Part shown: positions 47,603 through 54,686 of the stretch, piece by piece
Layout of the letters: the number at the start of each line of letters is the position of its first letter
Numbering within the stretch: the stretch's first letter is position 1
Assembly: GCF_001484765.1 (NCBI RefSeq)
Contig: NZ_KQ947383.1
Span: 19,720 to 83,719, forward strand
Source of the DNA: Entomohabitans teleogrylli
Lineage (GTDB): Bacteria > Pseudomonadota > Gammaproteobacteria > Enterobacterales > Enterobacteriaceae
Reading direction: 5' to 3'
DNA: 64,000 bases
Notes under the pieces: generated by a model
Database searches by the model: none
Seen by the model: only the letters and a program-made list of their open reading frames with translations
Told to the model about the DNA's origin: nothing
Program-made: the position numbers and the translations under genes

Positions 47603-48188
47603 GTAACCTCCATGCTCTACGACGCTCTGTTCGCGGCTGATTGTCTCTTGCTGGTTCCACTGGCGGCCCATCAGCATGGTCAACGAGTGAATAGCAGGGA
47701 TAGACAACGGGACCTCCGTAAGCGTCACCTACTGCATAGTCGGCTGCCTTGCTGTGGTTCCATTTATCCAGCACTCGCTTGATATTGTACTGAGGTACGC
47801 TGTAGCAGACGCCATGAATCAGGCGAGGAAGTGTGATGTAGTCTGCTCTTGCCTTATCCGCTGTGATTAGCTTTGTAGCTATGTCGAGTTGATATTGAGG
47901 AGGACGACCAGTGCCGAGATAGAAAGACACCAACGCATCAGGGAAACGCTCAATCCAACCAGCAAGCTTGCTGGTGAACCCATCAACCGGAATTGCATCA
48001 TCCTCTAAAATGACCACGCGGCAAGATTGTTCTTCCGCCCATTCAAGAGCGCGGCGGTGATTCCAGTTAGCGCCGCTATCTCCCGTGTCGATGAGTAGCA
48101 ATGCGTCTATCGATTCAGCCAGAATTGATGCTTGTTTATGGCGCAGATGGTGACCAACAACCACAAACTTTACTTGTGTTTCCACCAT
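47595..48188 (-). CDS. GT25-like glycosyltransferase
   Basis: 197 residues. VVILEDDAIPVDGF has the acidic DxD-like metal site, and WNHRRALEWAEEQSCRVVILEDDA resembles the GT25/LPS-type fold; HGVCYSVPQYNIKRVL is the expected acceptor-side helix. It overlaps the next glycosyltransferase by 19 bases and the HNH by 8. Probably glycosylates a virion component or host surface. Acceptor unknown. Confidence 0.65.
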   Translation of the reverse strand: MVETQVKFVVVGHHLRHKQASILAESIDALLLIDTGDSGANWNHRRALEWAEEQSCRVVILEDDAIPVDGFTSKLAGWIERFPDALVSFYLGTGRPPQYQLDIATKLITADKARADYITLPRLIHGVCYSVPQYNIKRVLDKWNHSKAADYAVGDAYGGPVVYPCYSLVDHADGPPVEPARDNQPRTERRRAWRLHV

Positions 48189-49645
48189 GCACCCTCCTTC
48201 CCAAGACCATCCGTCTTGAACACGGTGTGAACCTGCGGACCAGTTACCAGCCTGTCTGCAAATGATTGTGCGACTATACCGAACGCCAGCATGTCACCTA
48301 TCGCTGCGCCAGCCTGCTCTTTCTTCCAGAAACGATAACTCTCGATCTGGTAGTAAAGACGGATGATGCCGTGAGCAAATGCCATCACATCAGCGCGCGT
48401 ACCTCCAAGCAGCCCAGCATTGAGCATCACATCGCTGCGGCGCGCTTCGATGAACTCCTGATAGATGCGCTCAGGATGATTCTGCTTTGCCCAGGCATCG
48501 GCGTATGTCTTCGGTTCTGAACCAACATAAACCTTACCGGTCTCCATCTCATCCCACGGAGTACGCAGCATTTCGACATCAGTACCATCGGTACACCAGA
48601 CGAACCGATATTCAGGATGATCGCGAAGGTGCTGCCAGATGTGCAGCCAGCGCCGGAAGTAGACATTCATCTTCACGACAGGGATATGGAATAGTTCAAC
48701 ACCAGCTGGACCCGTTTGCAGTTCATCCACCAGCGCAACACATCCACACTGACGAAGTGACTTAGCCCATTTACTCAACTGTTCAGGTGTGGCCATCAGT
48801 TTAGTTCCGCGCTGCGGGTCAGGATGGCTGGTAAGAAGCGTGGTGATTACCACATCGCGCTGCTGCCGGTATTCAACATATCCGGTAAAACCGGTATCAC
48901 GTCGCTCATTGTGGATCTTAACGTTACGCTCCACCAGAGCTACTCGCTCAGGCTTAGGCACTGACCTTTCGACAGCTTCATGCTCATCGAGAGAATAAAT
49001 GAGTTTTTCGGAGTTAGTCACGTCGGCATAGGCCCAGGTGGTTAACCCAGCATTATGAATGCGGAGAGCCAGATCGCTGTGTTCGTACATACCGCGACCG
49101 TAGACCGGATCGAATCCGCCGACCGTCTCGATGGCGCTGCGGTGATAGTAGAGCATTACACCGCGCTGCCCGGTGTAAGCAACATGCTTATCATCACGGT
49201 ACAGTTCCGCCATGTCGTTCAACTTATTGCGCCCGGCAAGATCCAGAAACTGGTAAGCAAGATGGGGCTCTGGTGATTCGATATATGGGATATGCCAGTT
49301 ATCGGCGATGGCATACGCATCGTCATCCCACAAAAATAAATGTTCGCACCCTGAGTCCATAAGGCATTCAAGACTGGCATTTTTCGATGCGACAATTCCA
49401 CATGACTTATCGTGCCGGATTAAATTGCACCACTCAGGCACTTTTGCTGGAGGGTTTGAACCGTCATCAATGACGAATACAACTGCACCGGCAGGTAAAT
49501 GTTTACGATGTTGCTCAAGTGCATTTGCGAGTACCTGCGGCCTATTATGTGTAGTTATCGCGATCCCGATTTTATTGTGTGAAACGCTATCTGCGCGGAC
49601 ATAAGGAACCCCATCAACAATGACGTCTCTAACAAATACGCTCAT
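48170..49645 (-). CDS. Two-domain GT-A glycosyltransferase
   Basis: 491 residues. Residues about 22-250 are a GT2-type domain: GIAITTHNRPQVL, FVIDDGSNPP, LFLWDDDAYAI (DxD) and a catalytic-looking GGFDPVYGRGMYEHSDLALRIHNAG. Residues about 265-490 form a second GT-A-like domain with FVWCTDGTDVEML and VMLNAGLLGGTRADVMAF. So one chain may add two sugars. The ATG carries AAGGTAA inside the conserved leader (copy B). The start follows the terminator after the lysis genes. Confidence 0.72.
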   Translation of the reverse strand: MSVFVRDVIVDGVPYVRADSVSHNKIGIAITTHNRPQVLANALEQHRKHLPAGAVVFVIDDGSNPPAKVPEWCNLIRHDKSCGIVASKNASLECLMDSGCEHLFLWDDDAYAIADNWHIPYIESPEPHLAYQFLDLAGRNKLNDMAELYRDDKHVAYTGQRGVMLYYHRSAIETVGGFDPVYGRGMYEHSDLALRIHNAGLTTWAYADVTNSEKLIYSLDEHEAVERSVPKPERVALVERNVKIHNERRDTGFTGYVEYRQQRDVVITTLLTSHPDPQRGTKLMATPEQLSKWAKSLRQCGCVALVDELQTGPAGVELFHIPVVKMNVYFRRWLHIWQHLRDHPEYRFVWCTDGTDVEMLRTPWDEMETGKVYVGSEPKTYADAWAKQNHPERIYQEFIEARRSDVMLNAGLLGGTRADVMAFAHGIIRLYYQIESYRFWKKEQAGAAIGDMLAFGIVAQSFADRLVTGPQVHTVFKTDGLGKEGAWWKHK

Positions 49646-49652
49646 CGGAATT

Positions 49653-49742
49653 ACCTTTTAGTGATGAACCTTGTCGCACAGGAGATCCGGCCATCAGAAG
49701 GCACCGACGCCAGCCGGTTCCTCAAGGGTCATCCTGAAAGGT
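49653..49742 (-). promoter_or_regulatory. Structured leader, copy B (glycosyltransferase gene)
   Basis: In the RNA, bases 49742-49723 pair with 49673-49653: 18 of 20 positions, with two mismatches and one bulge. The 3' arm contains the AAAGGT of the ribosome-binding site. The arms differ in sequence from copy A, yet pairing is kept; the 49-nt loop is homologous to that of copy A. Confidence 0.7.
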
Positions 49743-49773
49743 TCTGAGTTCGATGTGCGCGTGCGATGCGCAT

Positions 49774-49803
49774 AAAAAAGCCACCAGCGGATGCCAGTGG
49801 CTT
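49774..49803 (-). terminator. Terminator of the lysis genes
   Basis: On the minus strand AAGCCAC and GTGGCTT pair around TGGCATCCGCTG and are followed by TTTTAT. It comes about 55 bases after the last lysis gene. Confidence 0.8.
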
Positions 49804-49858
49804 GATTTCCTTCTTCTTCTGGTAATAAAAAGCCCCGCTATTGCAAGGCCGTGATTAG

Positions 49859-50074
49859 TCATAATTTCGGGCAGTTAGCCTGTACTGATTTATTGTGCGT
49901 CAGAATGTCGCGCTTGGTCTGCTGGTCCATCACCTTGATATCGTTCTCGGTGAGGTATATCGGCACCACCCAGTCACACGCCGTGTCTGTCACTTCAACC
50001 CTTACGCGTCCAGCGTTCGAGCAACTCACGATCAACAGCGTCACCAGGCAGAGTATTAGTTTCTTTGCGGACAT
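49859..50074 (-). CDS. Rz1-like outer-membrane spanin lipoprotein
   Basis: 71 residues with a lipoprotein signal (MSAKKLILCLVTLLIVSC, Cys18) and a short mature chain (VEVTDTACDWVVPIYLTENDIKVMD). It overlaps the 3' part of the Rz-like gene in another frame, as Rz1 does. Identity as spanin rests mainly on the gene order; the mature part is less Pro-rich than lambda Rz1. Confidence 0.65.
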   Translation of the reverse strand: MSAKKLILCLVTLLIVSCSNAGRVRVEVTDTACDWVVPIYLTENDIKVMDQQTKRDILTHNKSVQANCPKL

Positions 50075-50252
50075 CGTTAGCTCCTTTCATTGCTTCGGCA
50101 CGCCGCCTGGCAGCTTCTTTTGTCGCGGCGGCGGTTTCTTCCATGCGGCGACTTTCTGACCTCCCTACGCCCCTGGAGAACCCGACACCGAAAACGGCTG
50201 CGATGAATGCCACTACCGTGAATAGCAGCCCAATAATGGTCTCCATGCCCAT
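49995..50252 (-). CDS. Rz-like inner-membrane spanin
   Basis: 85 residues from the ATG at 50252. One N-terminal membrane helix (about 5-24) is followed by a charged helix (EETAAATKEAARRRAEAMKG) able to form a coiled coil across the periplasm. AAGGGG precedes the start inside the lysozyme 3' end. Together with the overlapping lipoprotein it would fuse inner and outer membranes at the last step of lysis. Confidence 0.72.
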   Translation of the reverse strand: MGMETIIGLLFTVVAFIAAVFGVGFSRGVGRSESRRMEETAAATKEAARRRAEAMKGANDVRKETNTLPGDAVDRELLERWTRKG

Positions 50253-50254
50253 GA

Positions 50255-50785
50255 TCAAACCCCTTCAGCACAAAGTTTTTTTTCAGCATCACGGCGCTTT
50301 ACCAGGCCAGGTAATTTAACCTTGTTGGAATATACCCACCGGGGGAATTCATTACAGGCTGCACCAATGTCATTCTGGCGCAGCAGTCTGTACAGCGTTG
50401 ATTTTTGCATGGCACCACACCCAACGTTGAACGTGATAGAGGTAACAGCGGAGAATGTGTCGTCTGACAACTGGCGACCATTTGCATACCGGTTTACACA
50501 ACGCTCCGCCTCCTGAATATTTTGTTCCCAGTCAGCGGCTATCTGCTCATAACTTTTACGCTCGCCGCTCTTAACGCCATGGGTATTCCCGATACCATCA
50601 GTCAGTACACCAGCAGGACACATATATGGTTCAAGGCGGCACCCTTCGGCATTACCGATAAGCTCAAGTCCTCGCTCATTGGTTCTGACGTTTCCTGCGC
50701 TGAGCACAATTGCAATAATCGCCCCAACAGAGCAAATAACGCCAGCACCACCAGCCAGCTTTTTACTGGTTGTTTTTTCCATCAT
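50255..50785 (-). CDS. SAR endolysin, GH24 lysozyme
   Basis: 176 residues from the ATG at 50785. A weakly hydrophobic, Gly/Ala-rich helix (about 10-30, LAGGAGVICSVGAIIAIVLSAG) acts as signal-arrest-release. The catalytic array is Glu47-x8-Cys56-x5-Thr62, the R21 variant in which Cys replaces Asp; the Cys residues may control activity by disulphide exchange, as in P21 or P1 Lyz. It cleaves glycan once released into the periplasm. Confidence 0.88.
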   Translation of the reverse strand: MMEKTTSKKLAGGAGVICSVGAIIAIVLSAGNVRTNERGLELIGNAEGCRLEPYMCPAGVLTDGIGNTHGVKSGERKSYEQIAADWEQNIQEAERCVNRYANGRQLSDDTFSAVTSITFNVGCGAMQKSTLYRLLRQNDIGAACNEFPRWVYSNKVKLPGLVKRRDAEKKLCAEGV

Positions 50786-51074
50786 TATCCACTCTGAAGT
50801 CGTTGCGCCCAGCAATCTCTGCCACATTCCCACGAGCACGGAATATCGCCACGCAAACCGCGAAATAGAAAACCACCTCACCTGCATCTATATGCGTATA
50901 GACACCGAAAATAATTCTTATCGAGGTGGATGCTGAAATTAGAATTAGCGCGTAGGCAACTATTGACATGAAACGACGAAAACGCCCTTCTCTTTGATAA
51001 AATGCCAGCCTTATAGCAATCAAAGCGCATATTGTTGCATGGGCGTACAACAGAAACCATTCTGGTATCGTCAT
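50763..51074 (-). CDS. Holin-like membrane protein (3TM)
   Basis: 103 residues. MTIPEWFLLYAHATICALIAIRLAFYQ is followed by two more hydrophobic segments (IVAYALILISASTSIRIIF and VVFYFAVCVAIF), so three TM helices; the family resembles Phage_holin_3_7. It overlaps the endolysin start by 23 bases. Probably the pinholin/holin or its antiholin partner. Confidence 0.75.
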   Translation of the reverse strand: MTIPEWFLLYAHATICALIAIRLAFYQREGRFRRFMSIVAYALILISASTSIRIIFGVYTHIDAGEVVFYFAVCVAIFRARGNVAEIAGRNDFRVDNDGKNNQ

Positions 51075-51505
51075 TTTCCGCCCTCCTTTTTCCAGAAGGT
51101 GATTTTCGATTTAATGGTTCGAAATAACTCTTCCAGTGATACCGTCCTCGACTTCGCGAGAAGTCTTAGCAAAATGGTGACGGTAATAGCCGATGCCACC
51201 AGCGCACCTACCGCTGGTGATACCGCCACTGTTACCGGCGGCTGAAGGTGATTGAGCGCCATATTCAGAAGTCCTGAAATAATTTCAGAAACCGGTTGCG
51301 AGCAATACACACCACCAATAAACGAAATACACGCGTAAATTACCTGCTTCCATATTTGATGGTTTTCTGACGACAGCACATAAAGCATCGCTCCCGCTAA
51401 CGCACATATCATTACTGCTGGCGTCGCCTCCGGGAATAACGTGGCAAATGTCACACCAGCCGATCCAGCCGTCATAATTCCAGCCGCAGTTAACGGACCG
51501 TGCAT
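51071..51505 (-). CDS. Second holin-like membrane protein
   Basis: 144 residues from the ATG at 51505, preceded by AGAAAGGAAATC. Three or four hydrophobic segments (about 6-30, 34-48, 58-72, 103-121) end in a basic tail (KSKITFWKKEGGK). It is the first lysis gene after the tRNA. Which of the two membrane proteins makes the lethal lesion cannot be told from sequence. Confidence 0.7.
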   Translation of the reverse strand: MHGPLTAAGIMTAGSAGVTFATLFPEATPAVMICALAGAMLYVLSSENHQIWKQVIYACISFIGGVYCSQPVSEIISGLLNMALNHLQPPVTVAVSPAVGALVASAITVTILLRLLAKSRTVSLEELFRTIKSKITFWKKEGGK

Positions 51506-51531
51506 TGTGATTTCCTTTCTGTGGGCACAAA

Positions 51532-51608
51532 TGGACCGCCGACGCGGATTTGAACCGCGGACAGGCAATTTAGAGGATTGCTGCTCTATCCGACTGAGCT
51601 ATCGGCGG
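51532..51608 (-). tRNA. Phage tRNA-Arg(TCT) with C at position 33
   Basis: 77 nt including CCA. Acceptor CCGCCGA pairs with TCGGCGG; D arm GCTC/GAGC; anticodon stem GCAAT/ATTGC with loop CCTCTAA, anticodon TCT; T arm CGCGG-TTCAAAT-CCGCG. The universal U33 is C here. It reads rare AGA (and AGG) codons and lies between the late terminator and the first holin, as the argN/argO-type tRNAs of Shiga-toxin phages do. Confidence 0.85.
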
Positions 51609-51645
51609 AAATGACAAGACCCACTGAAAGTGGGATTTTTCAGGA

Positions 51646-51671
51646 ATAAAAAACCCGCACAGCGGCGGGTT
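51646..51671 (-). terminator. tR'-like terminator downstream of the late promoter
   Basis: On the minus strand AACCCGC, loop CGCTGT-type, GCGGGTT then TTTTT. It lies about 30-50 bases after the putative late start site and before all lysis genes, so without Q it would stop late transcription. A second hairpin (51620-51634, CCCACT/AGTGGG) without T run follows. Confidence 0.78.
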
Positions 51672-51707
51672 TTCAACGGTAGACACACAAAGCCCATCGT
51701 TGGGATA

Positions 51708-51736
51708 AATTTAGCCAATTTTTCCCCACAATGCAA
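51708..51736 (-). promoter_or_regulatory. Candidate late promoter pR'
   Basis: TTGCAT (51736-51731), 17-base spacer and TAAATT (51713-51708), just after the Q stop at 51742. Position between Q and the terminator is as in other lambdoid phages. Confidence 0.6.
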
Positions 51737-51741
51737 CCCCT

Positions 51742-52557
51742 TCAGCGTGTTACTTTGCGTAGAGCGCTTCCTGCGCTGCTTTCAGCCTCAAAGCATACAC
51801 TTACAATGCGCTCATAAAATGGCCTGACACTTTCGTATGCAATCTTCCGTTTCAGCTCAGGCCATACTGCATTTAGCGCCTCCTTAACTGTCGAGAATGT
51901 CAATCTGGAATAACCACGGCCGGAACATTTATCGCACTCCTTAAATACTGGAACACCTCTCATCTCCCTGGTCATTGCTTCGTCCACCACCCTACCCCTT
52001 CCATGACACCGACAGGCATTGCTCAGGATTTTTTTTCCCTTACAGGCAGGACAGAGCACGCGCGCCTTTTCTCGTACAGACCTCCATTCCTCCCAGTAAG
52101 ACGGAAGGACGCCTTTTGTACATTTTGCCCAGGCCGGAGGCTTTCCATCTGGAAACTGCACTTTATTTGTGAACACCTCTGCATCAATAAATCCCTCACC
52201 ATTGCAGCAATCACACTCTCTGACACTGGCTGCGCTGCGGGAATAATCAGCATAGGCATACCGTGCAATTATCCCTATCACTACACACTTTTTCTCTTCC
52301 TCCAGATCTTCAATATGTCGGCATTGAGAAGAGATTTTCATTGCCTCATCAACCAGCCCGGAAACGGCTTTATCTGGTGACTGAACGCCGACCTTAGACA
52401 GGAACAAATTGAAACCAAGCGGCGCCTCAGCCTGAACCATCCCCTGAGCAGCCATCACATCAGTAGTTGTTAGCACATCGCCACCTGTGGCGGGAGTGGA
52501 ATCATTTAACTTCGGTGACTTAGGTGAGTAATATTTTGGTAATGATTCAATGTTCAT
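51742..52557 (-). CDS. Q-type antitermination protein
   Basis: 271 residues, of the phage 82/21-like Antiterm family. Zinc-binding pairs repeat: CDCCNGEG (residues about 115-122), CPACKGKK, CRCHGRGR and CDKCSGRGYSR. The C-terminal helix-rich part (VKEALNAVWPELKRKIAYESVRPFYERIV) is typical. It loads on RNA polymerase at the late promoter and allows reading through terminators of the late operon. Last gene of the early operon. Confidence 0.88.
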   Translation of the reverse strand: MNIESLPKYYSPKSPKLNDSTPATGGDVLTTTDVMAAQGMVQAEAPLGFNLFLSKVGVQSPDKAVSGLVDEAMKISSQCRHIEDLEEEKKCVVIGIIARYAYADYSRSAASVRECDCCNGEGFIDAEVFTNKVQFPDGKPPAWAKCTKGVLPSYWEEWRSVREKARVLCPACKGKKILSNACRCHGRGRVVDEAMTREMRGVPVFKECDKCSGRGYSRLTFSTVKEALNAVWPELKRKIAYESVRPFYERIVSVCFEAESSAGSALRKVTR

Positions 52558-52569
52558 GCGCGTTCTCCA

Positions 52570-53559
52570 CTACGCCAGTACGCCGATCGCCATAGCGCGA
52601 TCAATAAAACGAAACAGCAGCTCCAGTTGGCTGCCGTGCTTTCTTTCAAACCCGGCCATGTCGGCGTGTAACTCGTCGTGACACACTCTGCACAGTGGTA
52701 ACACGAACAGGTCATGTGCCTTTGTTCCCATACCGCCCTGACCATGGCCAATCAGGTGATGCGGGTCATCAGCCGGGCTACCGCAGCCACTACAGGGCTG
52801 CGCTTTCACCCAGTCGGTGTACTTCTTGCACTCCCAGCGTCGGCGCTTCGGGCGCAGCATGAATGACTCCGGTGAATCAGGATCCACTTTCAGCGCCAGT
52901 ACCTTCTTCACTTTCTCATGCACAATGCTGGTGGCCGGTAGCTCAGGGACGATATTGCTCTCCCGGGTGACAGAATGAACGACGGACGCCGGCATACGCA
53001 ATGCCTTGCGCGCCATCCCTTCCGGCATGGCTTCAATCACACCCTTACGCGCAGCCCACCAGCAAAGCTCTGGGAGGGTCATACCGTGGCTTTCGTCGAA
53101 TCCCAGATCGCTACGCGCCACATCCAGTAGCCAGGTGGTAACATTTTGTTGTGCCAGTTGCTCAAGCCGGGGAAGGTGCTGGTGGCGCAGCGTGTTGTCG
53201 CAGTGCCAACACAGGCGAAGTGAACCTGGAGCGTGTCGGCAGGCTACCAGCTCAGCGTGGTGATAATCACTGTGTGCCCACTGGCACCCACCAGCCTGAC
53301 CAAGCAGCCAGCTATCCAGACCACTCAGGCCGCCAGCGGCATGGATAACCCGTTCGTCAGCGAAGAATAGTGTCAGCGATTCATCATCCTGCAGGCGCTG
53401 ACGGGCTGGCGGTAGTTCGCCGGAGGGAATTTCCGTCATGTACTCTGGTTCACGGTCGATTAGCACCCGACCAGAGAACAGCGGTAGCAGGTCAGCACCC
53501 GGGCGAAGCATCACCAGCCCCAACTCTCTGACCACTACGGGGGTAAGCAATGCTCTCAC
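52570..53559 (-). CDS. DUF968 protein, putative HNH-type recombination nuclease
   Basis: 329 residues. The C-terminus carries CSGCGSPADDPHHLIGHG and LPLCRVCHDELH, an HNH-like zinc core known from DUF968 (YbcN/Orf-related) lambdoid proteins. The N-terminal part (CWHCDN, ARSDLGFDESHGMTLPELCWWAARKGVI) is conserved as well. It may help recombination or branched-DNA processing with RusA upstream. Overlaps the antirepressor by 4 bases. Confidence 0.75.
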   Translation of the reverse strand: MRALLTPVVVRELGLVMLRPGADLLPLFSGRVLIDREPEYMTEIPSGELPPARQRLQDDESLTLFFADERVIHAAGGLSGLDSWLLGQAGGCQWAHSDYHHAELVACRHAPGSLRLCWHCDNTLRHQHLPRLEQLAQQNVTTWLLDVARSDLGFDESHGMTLPELCWWAARKGVIEAMPEGMARKALRMPASVVHSVTRESNIVPELPATSIVHEKVKKVLALKVDPDSPESFMLRPKRRRWECKKYTDWVKAQPCSGCGSPADDPHHLIGHGQGGMGTKAHDLFVLPLCRVCHDELHADMAGFERKHGSQLELLFRFIDRAMAIGVLA

Positions 53560-54281
53560 GCCGCACTCCCATGGGTCAGATGCTCAACCCAGAGACCAGC
53601 GATCCACTTCACGCCTTTAGCGGTGAATCTGGCCTGACTGAACGCATAGTTTGAAGCCTGTGTGGTACCGGTCCTGACCTCGAAGCGCCCAACATCGCTG
53701 TGCTGCTGGTATGGCGTGAGAATACCGTTAAGCCGGTACATTATGTGCCTGTCGAGAAGAAATAGCCGGAACTCTGGCTCCTTAGCGTTGAGCAACTTTG
53801 CCACCTGCCGGAAAGTCATTGAACCGCTGGACTGCACATACCGATCAACAAACTCCACTTTCGGTGCAGCGGCGGCCAGCTCTTCTGTCAGCTTCTGTTT
53901 CTGCTCTGCCAGATCTGCAGCCAGGCGCAGAGCTTCAGGTAGTGACTGAGGAATGACTGGCCGTGATGCCATTTCCAGCTCCTGCCATCTATCGACAAGA
54001 CGAGCAGTGAACGCTGGAGATAATTGAGCAACGATGATGTAGCTATCCCGTTTTCCAATCAGATACTGGTTATAGACCTGCCCGTTCTGGGGATGGGTGT
54101 ACGCCATCGGCGCATACCCCTGGATAACTCCCGAATCCTGTAGCCTTTCAATTGTCCGGCATACGTCAGAATGACGTGACTCCACCAGTTCTGCGATAAC
54201 CCGGCTGGACATCTTTATTTGCAGATCCATGTTGACTGCATGATGTGCCGGGCAATTTACATTTACGTTCATTTGATTCAT
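53556..54281 (-). CDS. Rha/KilAC-type antirepressor
   Basis: 241 residues. The N-terminal half fits the Rha domain (SSRVIAELVESRHSDVCRTIERL, FNQ-like VYNQYLIGKRDSYIIVAQLSPAFTARLVDRWQELE). The C-terminal half is a KilAC/ANT domain (FVDRYVQSSGSMTFRQVAKLLNAKEPEFRLFLLDRHIMYRLNG). Such proteins interfere with phage or host repressors; here the gene is early and co-transcribed with replication. Confidence 0.82.
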   Translation of the reverse strand: MNQMNVNVNCPAHHAVNMDLQIKMSSRVIAELVESRHSDVCRTIERLQDSGVIQGYAPMAYTHPQNGQVYNQYLIGKRDSYIIVAQLSPAFTARLVDRWQELEMASRPVIPQSLPEALRLAADLAEQKQKLTEELAAAAPKVEFVDRYVQSSGSMTFRQVAKLLNAKEPEFRLFLLDRHIMYRLNGILTPYQQHSDVGRFEVRTGTTQASNYAFSQARFTAKGVKWIAGLWVEHLTHGSAA

Positions 54282-54296
54282 GCGTTTTCTCCACTT

Positions 54297-54686
54297 TCAG
54301 GCGGCTGCACCCGCCCGGGATTCGTATCTGCTTATCCTTATTTCTACCTTCCCCTTTTTGATTACCGGACCCCACTCCACCAGCATGCGCTTAACCTGAC
54401 TGTCATCTTCCCAGACGCCGGTTAGGGTCAGGGCATCTAACAGCGCTTTGTTGTAGTTATCGATATCTCGACGGCGCTGATCCGGCGGATACAACACAAT
54501 GTGAACCTCGGCCAGATCAGAGGATGTCCGGGGAACGGCTCGCAGTTGCTCAATAATCGCCGCTCTCGCTGCCTGCTGGAACTTGCGCCCTGTCTCGCTT
54601 ACCAGATGCCTACCCTTCAGCGGCCCCTTGCTCGGGGCGCGCCAGTAACTGTTAACGCTGGGAGGAAACGGCAATATCAGTTTCAT
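54297..54686 (-). CDS. RusA Holliday junction resolvase
   Basis: 129 residues. MKLILPFPPSVNSYWRAP and the acidic cluster RRRDIDNYNKALLDALTLTGVWEDDSQV match RusA; the Asp residues bind metal. It cuts four-way junctions before packaging. Overlaps the cytosine methylase gene by 4 bases. Confidence 0.92.
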   Translation of the reverse strand: MKLILPFPPSVNSYWRAPSKGPLKGRHLVSETGRKFQQAARAAIIEQLRAVPRTSSDLAEVHIVLYPPDQRRRDIDNYNKALLDALTLTGVWEDDSQVKRMLVEWGPVIKKGKVEIRISRYESRAGAAA

